From Mermis nigrescens (lineage: Eukaryota > Nematoda > Enoplea > Mermithida > Mermithidae): a DNA stretch of 64,000 bases. The first letter of the stretch is position 1; every line of letters starts with the position of its first letter. A model generated the notes under the pieces. That model worked only from the letters and a program-made list of their open reading frames with translations. It made no database searches and was not told the origin of the DNA. A program made the translations under genes and the position numbers. The stretch is taken from contig JAVLUZ010000154.1 of assembly GCA_036768485.1 (NCBI GenBank), positions 27,725,103 through 27,789,102 of the forward strand. Direction: 5' to 3'. Shown one piece after another: positions 45,595-55,177 of the stretch.

Positions 45595-45811
45595 CTTTAG
45601 AATGAGCGTCGATTTATCGAGAAAGTGCCAAAATTTTAACATGGTTCCCAGCCAACGTTACCCTCTGAGCCCGGTAGAAGCCTATTACGTCAACGTCAAT
45701 CCCCACATTCTGCCCAAAATGCGCCCGGCGTCGTCGACGCCATCTGCGTCAATAATTTCAATGCCGATAGATCGGCGTCGGGGCGCGCGAGGTCCGCTAG
45801 TTCGGCAATAA
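45595..45811 (+). CDS. Unassigned candidate terminal exon
   Basis: From a possible acceptor (ctgctttag, ending 45599) the + strand is open to TAA at 45809-45811. Third codon positions are rich in C and G, unlike the surroundings. The translation includes SQRYPLSPVEAYYVNVNPHI and PKMRPASSTPSASIISM. It reads like a real protein segment but matches no family that I can name. It lies 3.4 kb upstream of the LYST BEACH exons on the same strand; whether it belongs to that gene cannot be judged. Confidence 0.3.
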
Positions 45812-45839
45812 TGATAATGAGTTGTACGTTAATTTAATA

Positions 45840-46455
45840 TGCTAATAAACATAGTTTCTGATGCGATTTTAAAAGGAGTAAATGTGTTGAAAAAATTTTT
45901 AATTGGATAGGTAGTTGATTCCTCTTTATCTAGAAATTTAATATGGATGCTCTCGATTGTAATACGATCAAAACTAATACAGAAAATTTTCTAGTTGCGC
46001 GTTTGCCCCATGAGTGCGGCTCGGCTTGTTGAGCTCTTTACAAAAATTTTTTTTAATGATTTTATCGATCATGCAATACATAGCACCTCCAGTGAAGTGA
46101 TTTTAAAAATTAATGCAGTAGTTAGTGTGTATAATCGACAAGTTGACAGCAAGATACACAAATGAGCACCTACTTACACAAAAAGTAGCTTATCATGCGC
46201 AAGCTACGTATCATAATTTTTTTGATTTCAATGTCAATGTTTCATGTTCGTTTTCCGTAGAAGCAAGCAAGCCGCATTTATTGAACCGAATTAAAAAAAG
46301 TTTATTTGGTAATATTCTGCAGTCCCATTATCTCAATGCATAGGTACTTTACCCGTGCGCACGCGTGTTCATAAATACTACACGTTTGTATTTACGTCGT
46401 ATATTTTCAAGCAATCCGGACGTGACTACAGTATGCAGCATGCGTTTAACATCCA
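45840..46455. other. Stretch without recognised gene
   Basis: AT-rich intergenic or intronic sequence. Nothing supportable was seen. Confidence 0.4.
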
Positions 46456-46457
46456 AT

Positions 46458-46705
46458 TTATACACAAAACCTATGGAATGCATAACTTAATCCTGGGATA
46501 GATACAGTTATCCCAGGAACAGCTATTCCTCGCGTATTTCGCGTTCTGTCTTACCAAATTTTCTTATTCCTAGGATAGCTTATTCCGTCTCTCAATCCAG
46601 GAATTGCTATCACGAGAAAAAGTTTTATTACGAGAATAGCTATTCCCGGAATAGGGCTTATCTCAAGAATAATTTCTTCCGCGTTCTGTCATACGGCCCA
46701 TAGTG
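46458..46705. repeat. Degenerate repeats of GGAATAGCTATTCC
   Basis: The words TATCCCAGGAA, AGCTATTCC, TAGGATAGCTTATTCC and GAATAGCTATTCCCGGAATAG recur. CGCGTTCTGTC occurs as a direct repeat at 46545 and 46681. The words are mutually palindromic. No coding content. Confidence 0.7.
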
Positions 46706-46788
46706 CTTAATATTAGGTTAATAATTTGCACTGTTTTTCCGTTAGAAACCTGAACTCGACTTGAACTTACATACATATATGGTAAATA

Positions 46789-47285
46789 CAGTCGAACCCC
46801 GTTAATTAACACCCTGAGCGGATCAAGAATTTCCGTGTTTATTATGCGAGTGTGCTTACTAATCGAGTTGACAAATATTTACGTCTAAATGTGAAATGCG
46901 CTGTTCTGTTACATAAAGCCAAAAGAAATATAATATGGCAGTTTGTTACTGTATCGCTCCGAATATTAGTGATTTTGACCTTTACTGTGAACAAAGCGTG
47001 TTTAACGTCCAAAATACTGTTTGCTAACCGGATTACATTGACAAAAAATCAGTCACAATGATGTTCACTCACGTGTTCTGTACAGGTGTTTACTAATCGG
47101 GGTATTTAACACGTTGGCATATACCCAGGATCTAATGCAACCGTGTTTATTATCCTTTTGCCGACTGCTTCTTAAGAGGGTTTCTAACAGTGATAAGGCA
47201 TAGTAGTTTGGCCAGGATCGAAGGGATGAGTATTCATTAAGCGGTAGTGTCTATTATACGAGTGTTAATAAACGAGCTTTGGATG
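46789..47285 (+). mobile_element. Possible pogo/Tigger-like MITE remnant
   Basis: After TA (46787-46788) comes CAGTCGAACCCCGTTAATTA, a start typical of pogo/Tigger-type TIRs. Two subterminal blocks, 46838-46865 and 47250-47275, share 'gtgt-tattat-cgagtgt---ta-taa-cgag'. The opposite TIR was not found, so the element is truncated or very decayed. Confidence 0.4.
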
Positions 47286-47644
47286 TATGTCAGAATTGTT
47301 TTGTTCAATTTTGGCAATTTTTCTGTTTGTTAGCCTCCTTAATGGTTCAAATTTGCGTTTGGATAGTAAAAATGACAAATTTTTTGGCGCTTCGTACTAC
47401 TTAAGTTTTATAAGCTATTTTCAATAGAAGGGCCGCAGCTTCTACTTGAAAACGGTTGAAATATTAAAAATTCCCGATGTTTCGTGCTATATTAAATTTT
47501 TGATTATGTTTTTCATTCTCAGAGAGCGTAAAATTGTTTCAAGTACTTTAAGGTTACAAAGAGACTTTTGGGAACGCATAGTGTCGAAAAACATCGGTGA
47601 TAAGCGTACAAATGAGGTCGGGTACGTTCATTAATAAGTAGGGT

Positions 47645-47935
47645 CATAGTCACACATGAGCGTGGGGGGTTTAGGGGTATGCACCCCCAAGAAGTTGAAA
47701 TACTCCCCCAGAAATCAAAATACCCCCCCAGAATTCAAATTTTGAAATTTTTTTTGCTTCTTTAGCGATTTTTTGATGCCATTGGATAGTGCTCGATGAG
47801 AAACGTCGAAAAATGATGTTTTTTCGCCATACGACCACTTTTAAGACCATTTTTTGACCTTTGAAAATTTTTCCACCCGCTTCCCAGAATTTCGGTGCTG
47901 CCCACATACCCGATTTCTAGCAAAACAATTTAGGG
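47645..47935 (-). repeat. Decayed CCCCCAGAA/AGAGCAT-type repeat
   Basis: 'cccccaagaagttgaaatactccccc', 'cagaattcaaattttgaa', 'cattggatagtgct' and 'cgtcgaaaaatgatgtttttt' match blocks at 13560-13620 and in the CATGCACAGCATGG family. Confidence 0.6.
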
Positions 47936-48769
47936 ACATTTTCGAACATTTTTTGTCTTTTTCCTTTTTCTTTTTGTTAATGATTAACATAGAATAGCCT
48001 AAAGAATACTTAAAAATTTTAACAAAATTAATATCAATATTTCATATAAATTGCCCGTTTATATTCCGTCCTGTTCCCTTTTTTTAAATTATCTTTGTTT
48101 TTTTTACTTAGCGGTTTTTTGTCTTTTTATTTTCAGGTATGTAACATTACTGTACAGCTATTGTTGAATAGTCCCATAAGAATCGGAAAAATTTTTTCCA
48201 CTCATTTCTCGAATTTAAATCATTAATTTCATTTTTGCTAATAAGAGTATTAGCAGAAATGTTGATCTAATTAATCATGGAGTTGAAAGTGAGTATTCCT
48301 AAAGTTTCGAAAAATACGAACCTGTGTAAAAATTGTTTGAGCGATAAAAAAATTAAAATACAAAAAAGATTTTTGTTTTCTATTAATTTTTATATTGTCC
48401 GTGCTTCACATGTCATGTATTCATTCATGTATTCTTGTTCGACAATGTAATTGTGGGTGATAAGCCTGATCGCGAGTGTAAGTAAAAAAAATATACCCGA
48501 ACATTAAAGGTAAAAGTCGAGTCCGATCTTTGACTTCGGTCATCGCGTTGGAAGTTTTTGAAATTGCGTCTCGTTATATGGGGCGCGTTGTGCTCAGATG
48601 GTCTTAGTGTGAAGAATTAGTGGAAGTCAAAACATGAGTGAAGAAATTCGACTTCTAGTTTATTAAGAAATCACACAGTTGAGCCCAAGATTGATCACTA
48701 AATTGAATATTCCGTCTCCCTATTAACATCTCTGGAGAACAAGAATAAATTAGGTCTCAATATTAGACA

Positions 48770-48960
48770 AAATCACTGAATGTAAACAAAACAAAGTCGG
48801 ATTCGTAATCGTGATGTTCGGAGAACAGTTTTACAAAAAAATTTGCAACTTGGTACGTTATGGAACTATATAGTTAATTTTCGGACCGACTTCCTCTCGA
48901 AATCTTGAGCTGTTACATTTTGCTCAACGCTATTCACTCCATTTTTATCGAAAACTTTGG
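48770..48960. repeat. Solitary diverged units of the GTGTAAAC array
   Basis: 'tgtaaacaaaacaaagtcggattcgtaatcgtgatgttcgg' and the following 'ttacaaaaaaatttgcaacttggtacgttatgg' align with 40612-40690 in the 3.7-kb array. Confidence 0.55.
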
Positions 48961-49235
48961 AATTTTCTCCGAATTTCTACTAGCTTTTCATTTTGCTCTT
49001 TAGCACACAAAAATTATTTATTTTCATACGAGCTAATGTAAGTGTAATTATTGTTGATATGAACAAAGATTTTATGGTTATATTTGAATGCATCAGTGCT
49101 TGTCTTTAATTTTTAATTACTGCTGGTTGGAATGAATGAAGCGAAATCGAGACTATCTGCACATTTGTATCTAGTACATACATAGGTTTACATAAATACA
49201 GAGTTTTGCTATTAATGAATTTCATTATTGCGCAG

Positions 49236-49364
49236 ATATCTCATGTATCTTAATAAATTCGCCGGCCGGACATTCAACGACCTTATGCAATATCCAGTCT
49301 TTCCGTTTATTTTGTCCGAGTATACGAGCGATGCAATAGATTTGAATAATTTCAACGTGTACAG
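49236..49364 (+). CDS. LYST: LYST homologue, BEACH exon 1 of 6 in window
   Basis: 129 bases: one leading base, 42 codons and two trailing bases. The sequence YLMYLNKFAGRTFNDLMQYP, then VFPFILSEYTSDAIDLNNFN, is the start of the BEACH domain, including the very conserved N-D-L-M-Q-Y-P-V-F-P-F block. The acceptor is TTGCGCAG (ends 49235) and the donor is ACAG|GTATGT, a near-consensus 5' splice site. The AG left over joins the G that opens the next exon to give Arg. The exon encoding the preceding PH-like domain was not found upstream. Confidence 0.9.
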
Positions 49365-51336
49365 GTATGTGCATAAGATACTTAGCTTAGCTTGTAATAT
49401 ACTTCGCTTGCTTTGTCTACAGTTTGTATTTAAAAGACGTGGTGTGCCCAAAAAAGCTCTACTCCGATTGTGAAGGTCATTAACTTCAGACTAGTCGCTT
49501 TAGGCAGATGAAAATGTCTCCTTTTAAAGTGTATCTAAGATTTTGGCCAGCTCTCAGCGGTTTGGGCGCAACGACTATTTGTTTCCATTCTACATTGATT
49601 TTGTTTAAACGTCGAAAGCTTTGGTTCTGCCATTACAATTCGCTCAACATTTTGACGATATTTTGCAGTTTTTGCACGTATAAGGGTGAGAAACCACTCT
49701 TCAGTTTAAACAAAATGCTAAGAATTTTTCTGATTGAAGATATTGTCAGAAAGAAAGCCTGTATACTTAGTAATGTGATGCAATGCAGAATCTCTAGAGT
49801 TTAAACAATGTAAAAATTCGTTGTAAACAAATCGCCGTAGCGCTGGATTCGCTGAAAGTTGATCAAAATTTTTACACGATTCAAACAAAATTCTGTTTTC
49901 ATATTAGCCCAAGTAATTTTGCAATGTCGGGGTGTAGCCTTTTTTGGGCCATACAGTGTATGCATGCATGTATTTCTATATGTGTACACATGCGTCTGTA
50001 CAAACTAAAGCAATAAATATGTTTTTAAAGGAACTTGGCTAAACCAATTGCGATTCAAAACAAGACGATGGAACAACATTATATCGATGTCTATAAGGTA
50101 AGACCTTAGGTATGCAAATACTTTGGCTCCATTGTTGCTTCTTTATTTGCAAATCAGGTTGTTATACTATAATAATGAGATTTTTTGATCAATTTATAAA
50201 CGACACTATTGTGAATTCTTCTTCTTATTGTAATGCTTAATGTGTTCGTACGGATATTATCAAAAGTGTACACTGGCATAAATAATTTTGAAATCGAAGA
50301 ATGATGCTCTCGGAGAGCTTATTGATCTGCGTTAAGGATGCTCCTCTAAAATTGGTTTAAACGGTTTACTGAGCCCAAAATGACATTAGTTCACCATTTC
50401 TGGTCGGCTTCAGGCACTTTTGTATAGAGCTTTTGATTTTGGTCTGCTCTTGGTCTAAACTTTATTTCATTTTCTCCAAAAATTATCTCTTTTGTGCTTC
50501 AATAGATGTAGACCCTAAATCTTCAAACTGCATTTCAATTTCTTGACATCTTAATACAACTGCTAGCCACCAGCTGCAAAATAATGTTTTTAGCCTTGCA
50601 CAATGTTCAATGTCAACGCAGGAATAAGTCGAGAAAATACGCCGTCTTAATCGTTTTAGCGACCTGTGACTCGAAAGTATTAAATTTTCTGTGCATTGTG
50701 CCACTGTTAGTTTTGTGAACAACTTTTGTGGAAACAGTCAAATTTAATTTTTAACTAAGCCATTTTTTACCATTTTTGACTCCGTTAAAAATTCAAAAAT
50801 TATGTTCTCAGATCCCTGTGCTATTCATGGCCGGTCATATGCAAAGTTCAGGCTTACTAAAAAGTTATTCAATGCGGAGATAAGTACATGTCGAAGACTT
50901 TATGTAGACAATGTTCCGTAGAGCTGGAAGATGCAGATTCCTGTCCGATACAGGTCGGTCATGTGCATAGGTGCACAGCATGGCTAATCTGGGGGGGTCA
51001 AAAATTGAGCTTTTTTGTGGAAAAATGACTTCAAAAACTGGTATACATACCAAAATAGCGATAAAGCTACGTTATTTCACAGTTTCTAGTCATTTTCAAG
51101 CAATTTTGAGGAAAATTTTCGATTTTCATGAATTTTCGGCCTTCATTTTGCCTCATTTCCCCCACCAAATTTTCCATTTTTTTATTCTGGGGTCTAGACC
51201 CTCAGCCCCCCCAACGCGCTTGTCTGGTCGTGTGCATGTAAATGCGGCTATCGTTATGAATTCTACAACTACAATTCATGGCTTAGTAAATATGTTCGTC
51301 AACAAATGCTGAACTGAACGTAGTCTGCCTTTCCAG
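49365..51336 (+). other. LYST introns 1 and 2 of the window
   Basis: They contain no recognised gene. A TCTAGACC...CATGC repeat copy lies at 50935-51245, closely related to the tandem at 30165-30975. The frames at 49508-49804 and 50971-51312 are intronic. Confidence 0.6.
50031..50097 (+). CDS. LYST: LYST homologue, BEACH exon 2 of 6
   Basis: 67 bases: one base completing Arg, then 22 codons reading NLAKPIAIQNKTMEQHYIDV and ending in Tyr-Lys. This matches the N-L-S-K-P-I-A-V-Q segment that follows the N-D-L-M-Q-Y-P block in LYST. The acceptor is TTTTTAAAG and the donor is AAG|GTAAGA, in phase 0. The exon is too short to stand out as an open frame and was found by homology and phase continuity with its neighbours. 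Confidence 0.88.
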
Positions 51337-51499
51337 AGCTTAGAAAATGATTACAACAGAGCAATCAGCGAAGGTCATACGTCTTCACTAATGTTCCACA
51401 CACCCTATAACTACAGCTCTCACTATTCAAACAGCGGAATTGTCATTCATTTTTTGGCTCGCTTGCCTCCTTTCACTCAACTTGCTCTTGACTACCAAG
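51337..51499 (+). CDS. LYST: LYST homologue, BEACH exon 3 of 6
   Basis: 163 bases: 54 codons plus one base. It encodes SLENDYNRAISEG, then HTPYNYSSHYSNSGIVIHFL and ARLPPFTQLALDYQ. The H-Y-S-N-S-G and L-P-P-F-T motifs are diagnostic of BEACH. The acceptor has a good pyrimidine tract (TCTGCCTTTCCAG). The 3' boundary is odd. Homology and phase require the exon to end at TACCAAG, but the next bases are ATAAAT, not GTAAAT. So the intron would begin AT and end AG. This is a rare class, a mutated donor, or a sequence error. No alternative GT keeps both phase and the conserved YQD-x-x-F-D. Confidence 0.87.
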
Positions 51500-52101
51500 A
51501 TAAATCGAACATGTATAAATAAAGCAAGTCTGAAGAAGCGGCAAGCGCAATGCACATAGACATATCTATGTAAATATGCATCAGATAAATCGTGCCCATC
51601 TGAATGCTCATCATGAGCCTCCGAATTCTTCTAATCTTGTTTAGCTTCAGTTCGTTCGATCTTTATTTATGACTCACTTATGGAAATGTAGTAATTTGTG
51701 ACGTATATCTGACATAATATGTCTACTTGTTTTGCTGCATTATGCATGAAATAGTTGAATTTTTTTAGATCGTTTCAATCGTTTTAGTCAGACGATTCGC
51801 CGGCCTTCTAAACAAAATTTGGCTTAAGAATTAAAAACTACGATAGAATAATAAGACTCAATTTTTCGCTTTCAAAATATTCTTTTTTTTATTTTTTCAT
51901 GGAAAAAATGCTGTCATTTGTATCTTTTCAGGCTTGAATTAGATTTTTGAATTCAGAAATTCGCATGATTATTTAAATCAAATTTTATAAAAGCAATTAG
52001 ATTTCAATTTTTTTTTAATTTTTTCTATCCATGTACCTTAATTGTGTTATTTTTTCGAGTGTTCACTATGTCTTCCTATTATGTAAGAAGCTGAATTTTA
52101 G

Positions 52102-52242
52102 ATAACAGCTTCGATATACCTGACCGCACATTTCACAGCATTGCTACTACTTGGCGTTTGAGCAGTCTTGAATCGACATCGGATTTCAAGGAATTAATAC
52201 CCGAGTTCTTTATCATGCCCGAATTTTTAGTCAATTTCGAGG
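52102..52242 (+). CDS. LYST: LYST homologue, BEACH exon 4 of 6
   Basis: 141 bases: two bases completing Asp, 46 codons and one trailing base. It reads [20 protein letters not shown], then [20 protein letters not shown] and FLVNFE. The F-D-I-P-D-R-x-F-H-S and K-E-L-I-P-E-F-F blocks are BEACH hallmarks. The acceptor is GAATTTTAG and the donor is GAGG|GTAATT. The last G joins GC of the next exon to make Gly, as in human LYST (E-G-F-x-F-G). The intron that follows is the largest seen (6.9 kb) and holds MITE E and the nested hAT elements. Confidence 0.9.
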
Positions 52243-52761
52243 GTAATTATTCTTTATCGACCTTCTGCATGTGCAGAACTATCAGCGGGCGTCGCCTTTC
52301 ATCGGTTTTATTGATAAAATTAGCCAATCGTGCTCGTATTCTAGCATGTGGTTGAAGAGGACTGAGGAACCAGCGGTCCCTATCAAAATTTTGGAAGTGC
52401 GAGTATTTATTTTTAACAAGGGGATTTTAAATGAAGAAATTGAAAATTCTTGAAGCTCATTTAGTGACCGCCGTAATAGATTTCAGAACACTTCTGAGCT
52501 ACTAAGCCTTTTTCCAACGCTAAGCCGCATTGATTATTTTTGTGTAATTTGTGTCGTCCGAGCAGCCTAAGTTCGAGTAAGACATGACGAATACCTCTTC
52601 ATTTTTGTAGCGCTTCCGCACGAAGATTCGTTAGCTGGGATTGTTCAGCGCTTGCAATGCACCAGAATCTGGTGAAGATTAACTTGGAGTTGTCTGTTCG
52701 TGGTGGCTGATAAGGTGTGTGCACACCTGCCTTAACCGCTTGGAACGCAAGAATTAGAGCT

Positions 52762-53209
52762 CGGTGTTTTTTTTTGTACAAGGTCCAGTGTGTACATGTA
52801 CAAAGATGGTCCCTAAAAGTCTTTGTACATTTCGTACACACAGATTTTTGGGTATTATAATATGGTACAGTAGCGATTTTAGTGTGTGCAACAGAGTTAG
52901 TTCGACCTTGGATTGCATATTTAGCAATTTCTAGGTTTCTGAGGGCAAAAATCAGTAATAATCGTCTCAAAACTGGCGCGAAGCGCACAAAATTGTGGCA
53001 TTTTTCCTTTCAAAATGCAATTTCTGAAATTATGAAGATATGTAGAACTGCAGACATTGCTCATTACGGCGCGGAGCGCCAGGAATTTTGCGTAATTTGA
53101 ACCTTTTTTGCAGTTTTTGTCTTCAAAATCTTTGTAGCATGTACAAAGACGGCCCTAAAAAGTCTTTGTACATCGCGAAGCAATTTAGCCGAGCACAAAA
53201 AAAACCGTG
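52762..53209 (+). mobile_element. hAT-type MITE, TTTGTAC family, short form (copy E), in LYST intron 4
   Basis: Starts CGGTGTTTTTTTTTGTAC and ends ACAAAAAAAACCGTG. Hairpins GGCGCGAAGCGC (52975) and GGCGCGGAGCGCC (53068) are 93 bases apart. It has a 'tattataatatggtacagtagcgattttagtgtg' block and near-copies of the 16-base palindrome at both ends. The reading frame 52599-52988 on the - strand is derived from it and resembles that of copies A and B. Confidence 0.8.
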
Positions 53210-53219
53210 AAACAGAGCT

Positions 53220-53935
53220 GCGAAGTAAACTGAAGGTATGCATGTGCGTCGATAAAATGTGTACGTACAGTGAGCTCAGCTGATTGGCGGGGTGACCTAG
53301 ATCACCTGGGAGAGGACAAATAACATTAAGTTAAGTACCACAAAAATTTTATTGACACATCAAATTATTTGTTTTTTAATCCTTGTCTGTCACTGTAGTG
53401 TTGTCAAGCGAGCTTGCATGGCTTATTGCGAACCAAATCTTCGAAACTTTTCCAATTCGCTGAAAAGTGAAATAGTATCTGAAAATTTTGTAGAAGAGCT
53501 CGTGGTCTCATTTCTTATTCTTCGATGCATCCACTACCTAATCAAATAAGGAACTCGCGTACTTCTGGAACTTCTAATTCTCAACGGTACTTGTTAATGC
53601 TAGTGTTTTCTTCGAAAATTGAGGTTACGTAGGTTCTTCTATATTTATGTGAAAAAGTTGCTTGCCTAGAATAGCGTCTGAAAATTAATGTCTTGCGGTA
53701 AAGACGGGTTAACACAAGTGTACACATACCTTACCAATACCGTCTGTTTGTGTCTTTATGTGAGCGTGAAAACAGTTTTTACTTGATAGTGCAATGTCCT
53801 CATATTTGGCCTCAATAGATTTTATTCCGAATTTTCGATCAAAATGGCTCGATCGGGCTCCTGAAACCCGAAAAACGACGGATTACCATAAAAAGTTTTA
53901 GCGGGTCTAGCGGCTTATGTAATTACCATAGGGAA
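53220..53935 (+). other. LYST intron 4, unassigned part
   Basis: AT-rich intronic sequence. A 65-codon + frame at 53352-53549 is hydrophobic at its start, but has no recognised family or splice context. Confidence 0.45.
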
Positions 53936-53939
53936 AATT

Positions 53940-54740
53940 TCTACGCCATCCTAAACCAACTTTCGATGCGGCCACCCACTGGTGTAAACCACTTTACACC
54001 GCAATGTAGTCTGACGAGATACCGTTAAAAAAACCTTTTTTTAAGTGCATCTTTCTAAATATCTCAAATCGCAGCAAATAGAAATTTCCCATTTAAATTT
54101 CGACGATTTGTCAATGATGTTACGACTGATCTTACTGTAGAATTTGAAGAAAATTAATGGATTGGTTCATGAGATACAGGAGCCCAAACACGCCCTATCC
54201 ATGACGTAAAATTTTGAATTTTTGCCGTTTAGGCAGAAGCACAGATTGGGCGTTACTTCCCAAATTTGGTCCCTGGGGTTTATTAGGGACTCTGATTTTG
54301 AATTGACTACTCGAAGTGTACGGTATGGCGCCGTAAAACACGTAGGAGATGGGATAAAAGGAAATTATGGAAGGTTTCGAAAAGCATGATTACTCATTGA
54401 GGATGAGCCTACGCAAAGCAGGACATCAAATTATAAATGTTCTTTTGAATGATGTAAACCAGCTTGCGTATGAGTCAATGTAAACAAAAGGGGAGCAGCA
54501 AACGTGTGGCGTTTGAAAATACTAAATACGATTTTAAATATCTGCTTCCAGTGGCTAATTTTATATGGAACTTTTAGCGTGTTGCAAATCGGTCAAACTA
54601 TAATTTAATTTTCTACGCAGCTTTACAATATCTTCTAATTGTCATACGAGCAGAAAAAAGTAGCAAAAAACTTTAATAAGTAAGCAAAATAAAATCAGTG
54701 GTTGTAAAGTGACTGAACAAATGACCTTAGCTGAAATTAG
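53940..54740. repeat. Diverged GTGTAAAC-array segment in LYST intron 4
   Basis: GGTGTAAACCACTTTACACCGCAATGTAG (53982-54010), GATGTAAACCAGCTTGCGTATGAGTCAATGTAAAC (54451-54485) and GGTTGTAAAGTG (about 54701) repeat the marks of the 3.7-kb array. 'caaatttggtccctgg' at 54270 matches 'caaatttggttcctgg' at 22490. Individual units are much more diverged than the two main copies. Confidence 0.5.
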
Positions 54741-55177
54741 AAGCTGATAATTTCTTTATAGCGCTTCTATCGATATCTTGACATTCTTTGTAAGACTGAG
54801 GCGTGCCTGAAGATAGATATTAAAGTGAGTGAGAGAAAGCAGTAAAATTTGAAAGGAGTAAATGAGAAAAATAAGATGACAATAAGAAATAAGACGTACT
54901 TTATAGAGTCAACGAACTAACCGCCTGATCTAGAGGGTCTTCTCGAGTTGAATTAATTCTTAAAATGGGTAGAAAGCATACGCCTAGGAGGGGAATGGAG
55001 TGGAACTCCCCCCTCGATTCTTGATAAAAATTGAATTTTTGGGCCATTTCAGGCTTTTTGGCTGTTTTAGCCAAAAATTGGAGGTATTTACCCAGTTCTT
55101 TTTGAAATGCCCGGGGATCCCCTCCAAAATTTTAAGTCGTTAGATGTATGGTAGAAAGGTTTTAAAAGCGTGACGAC

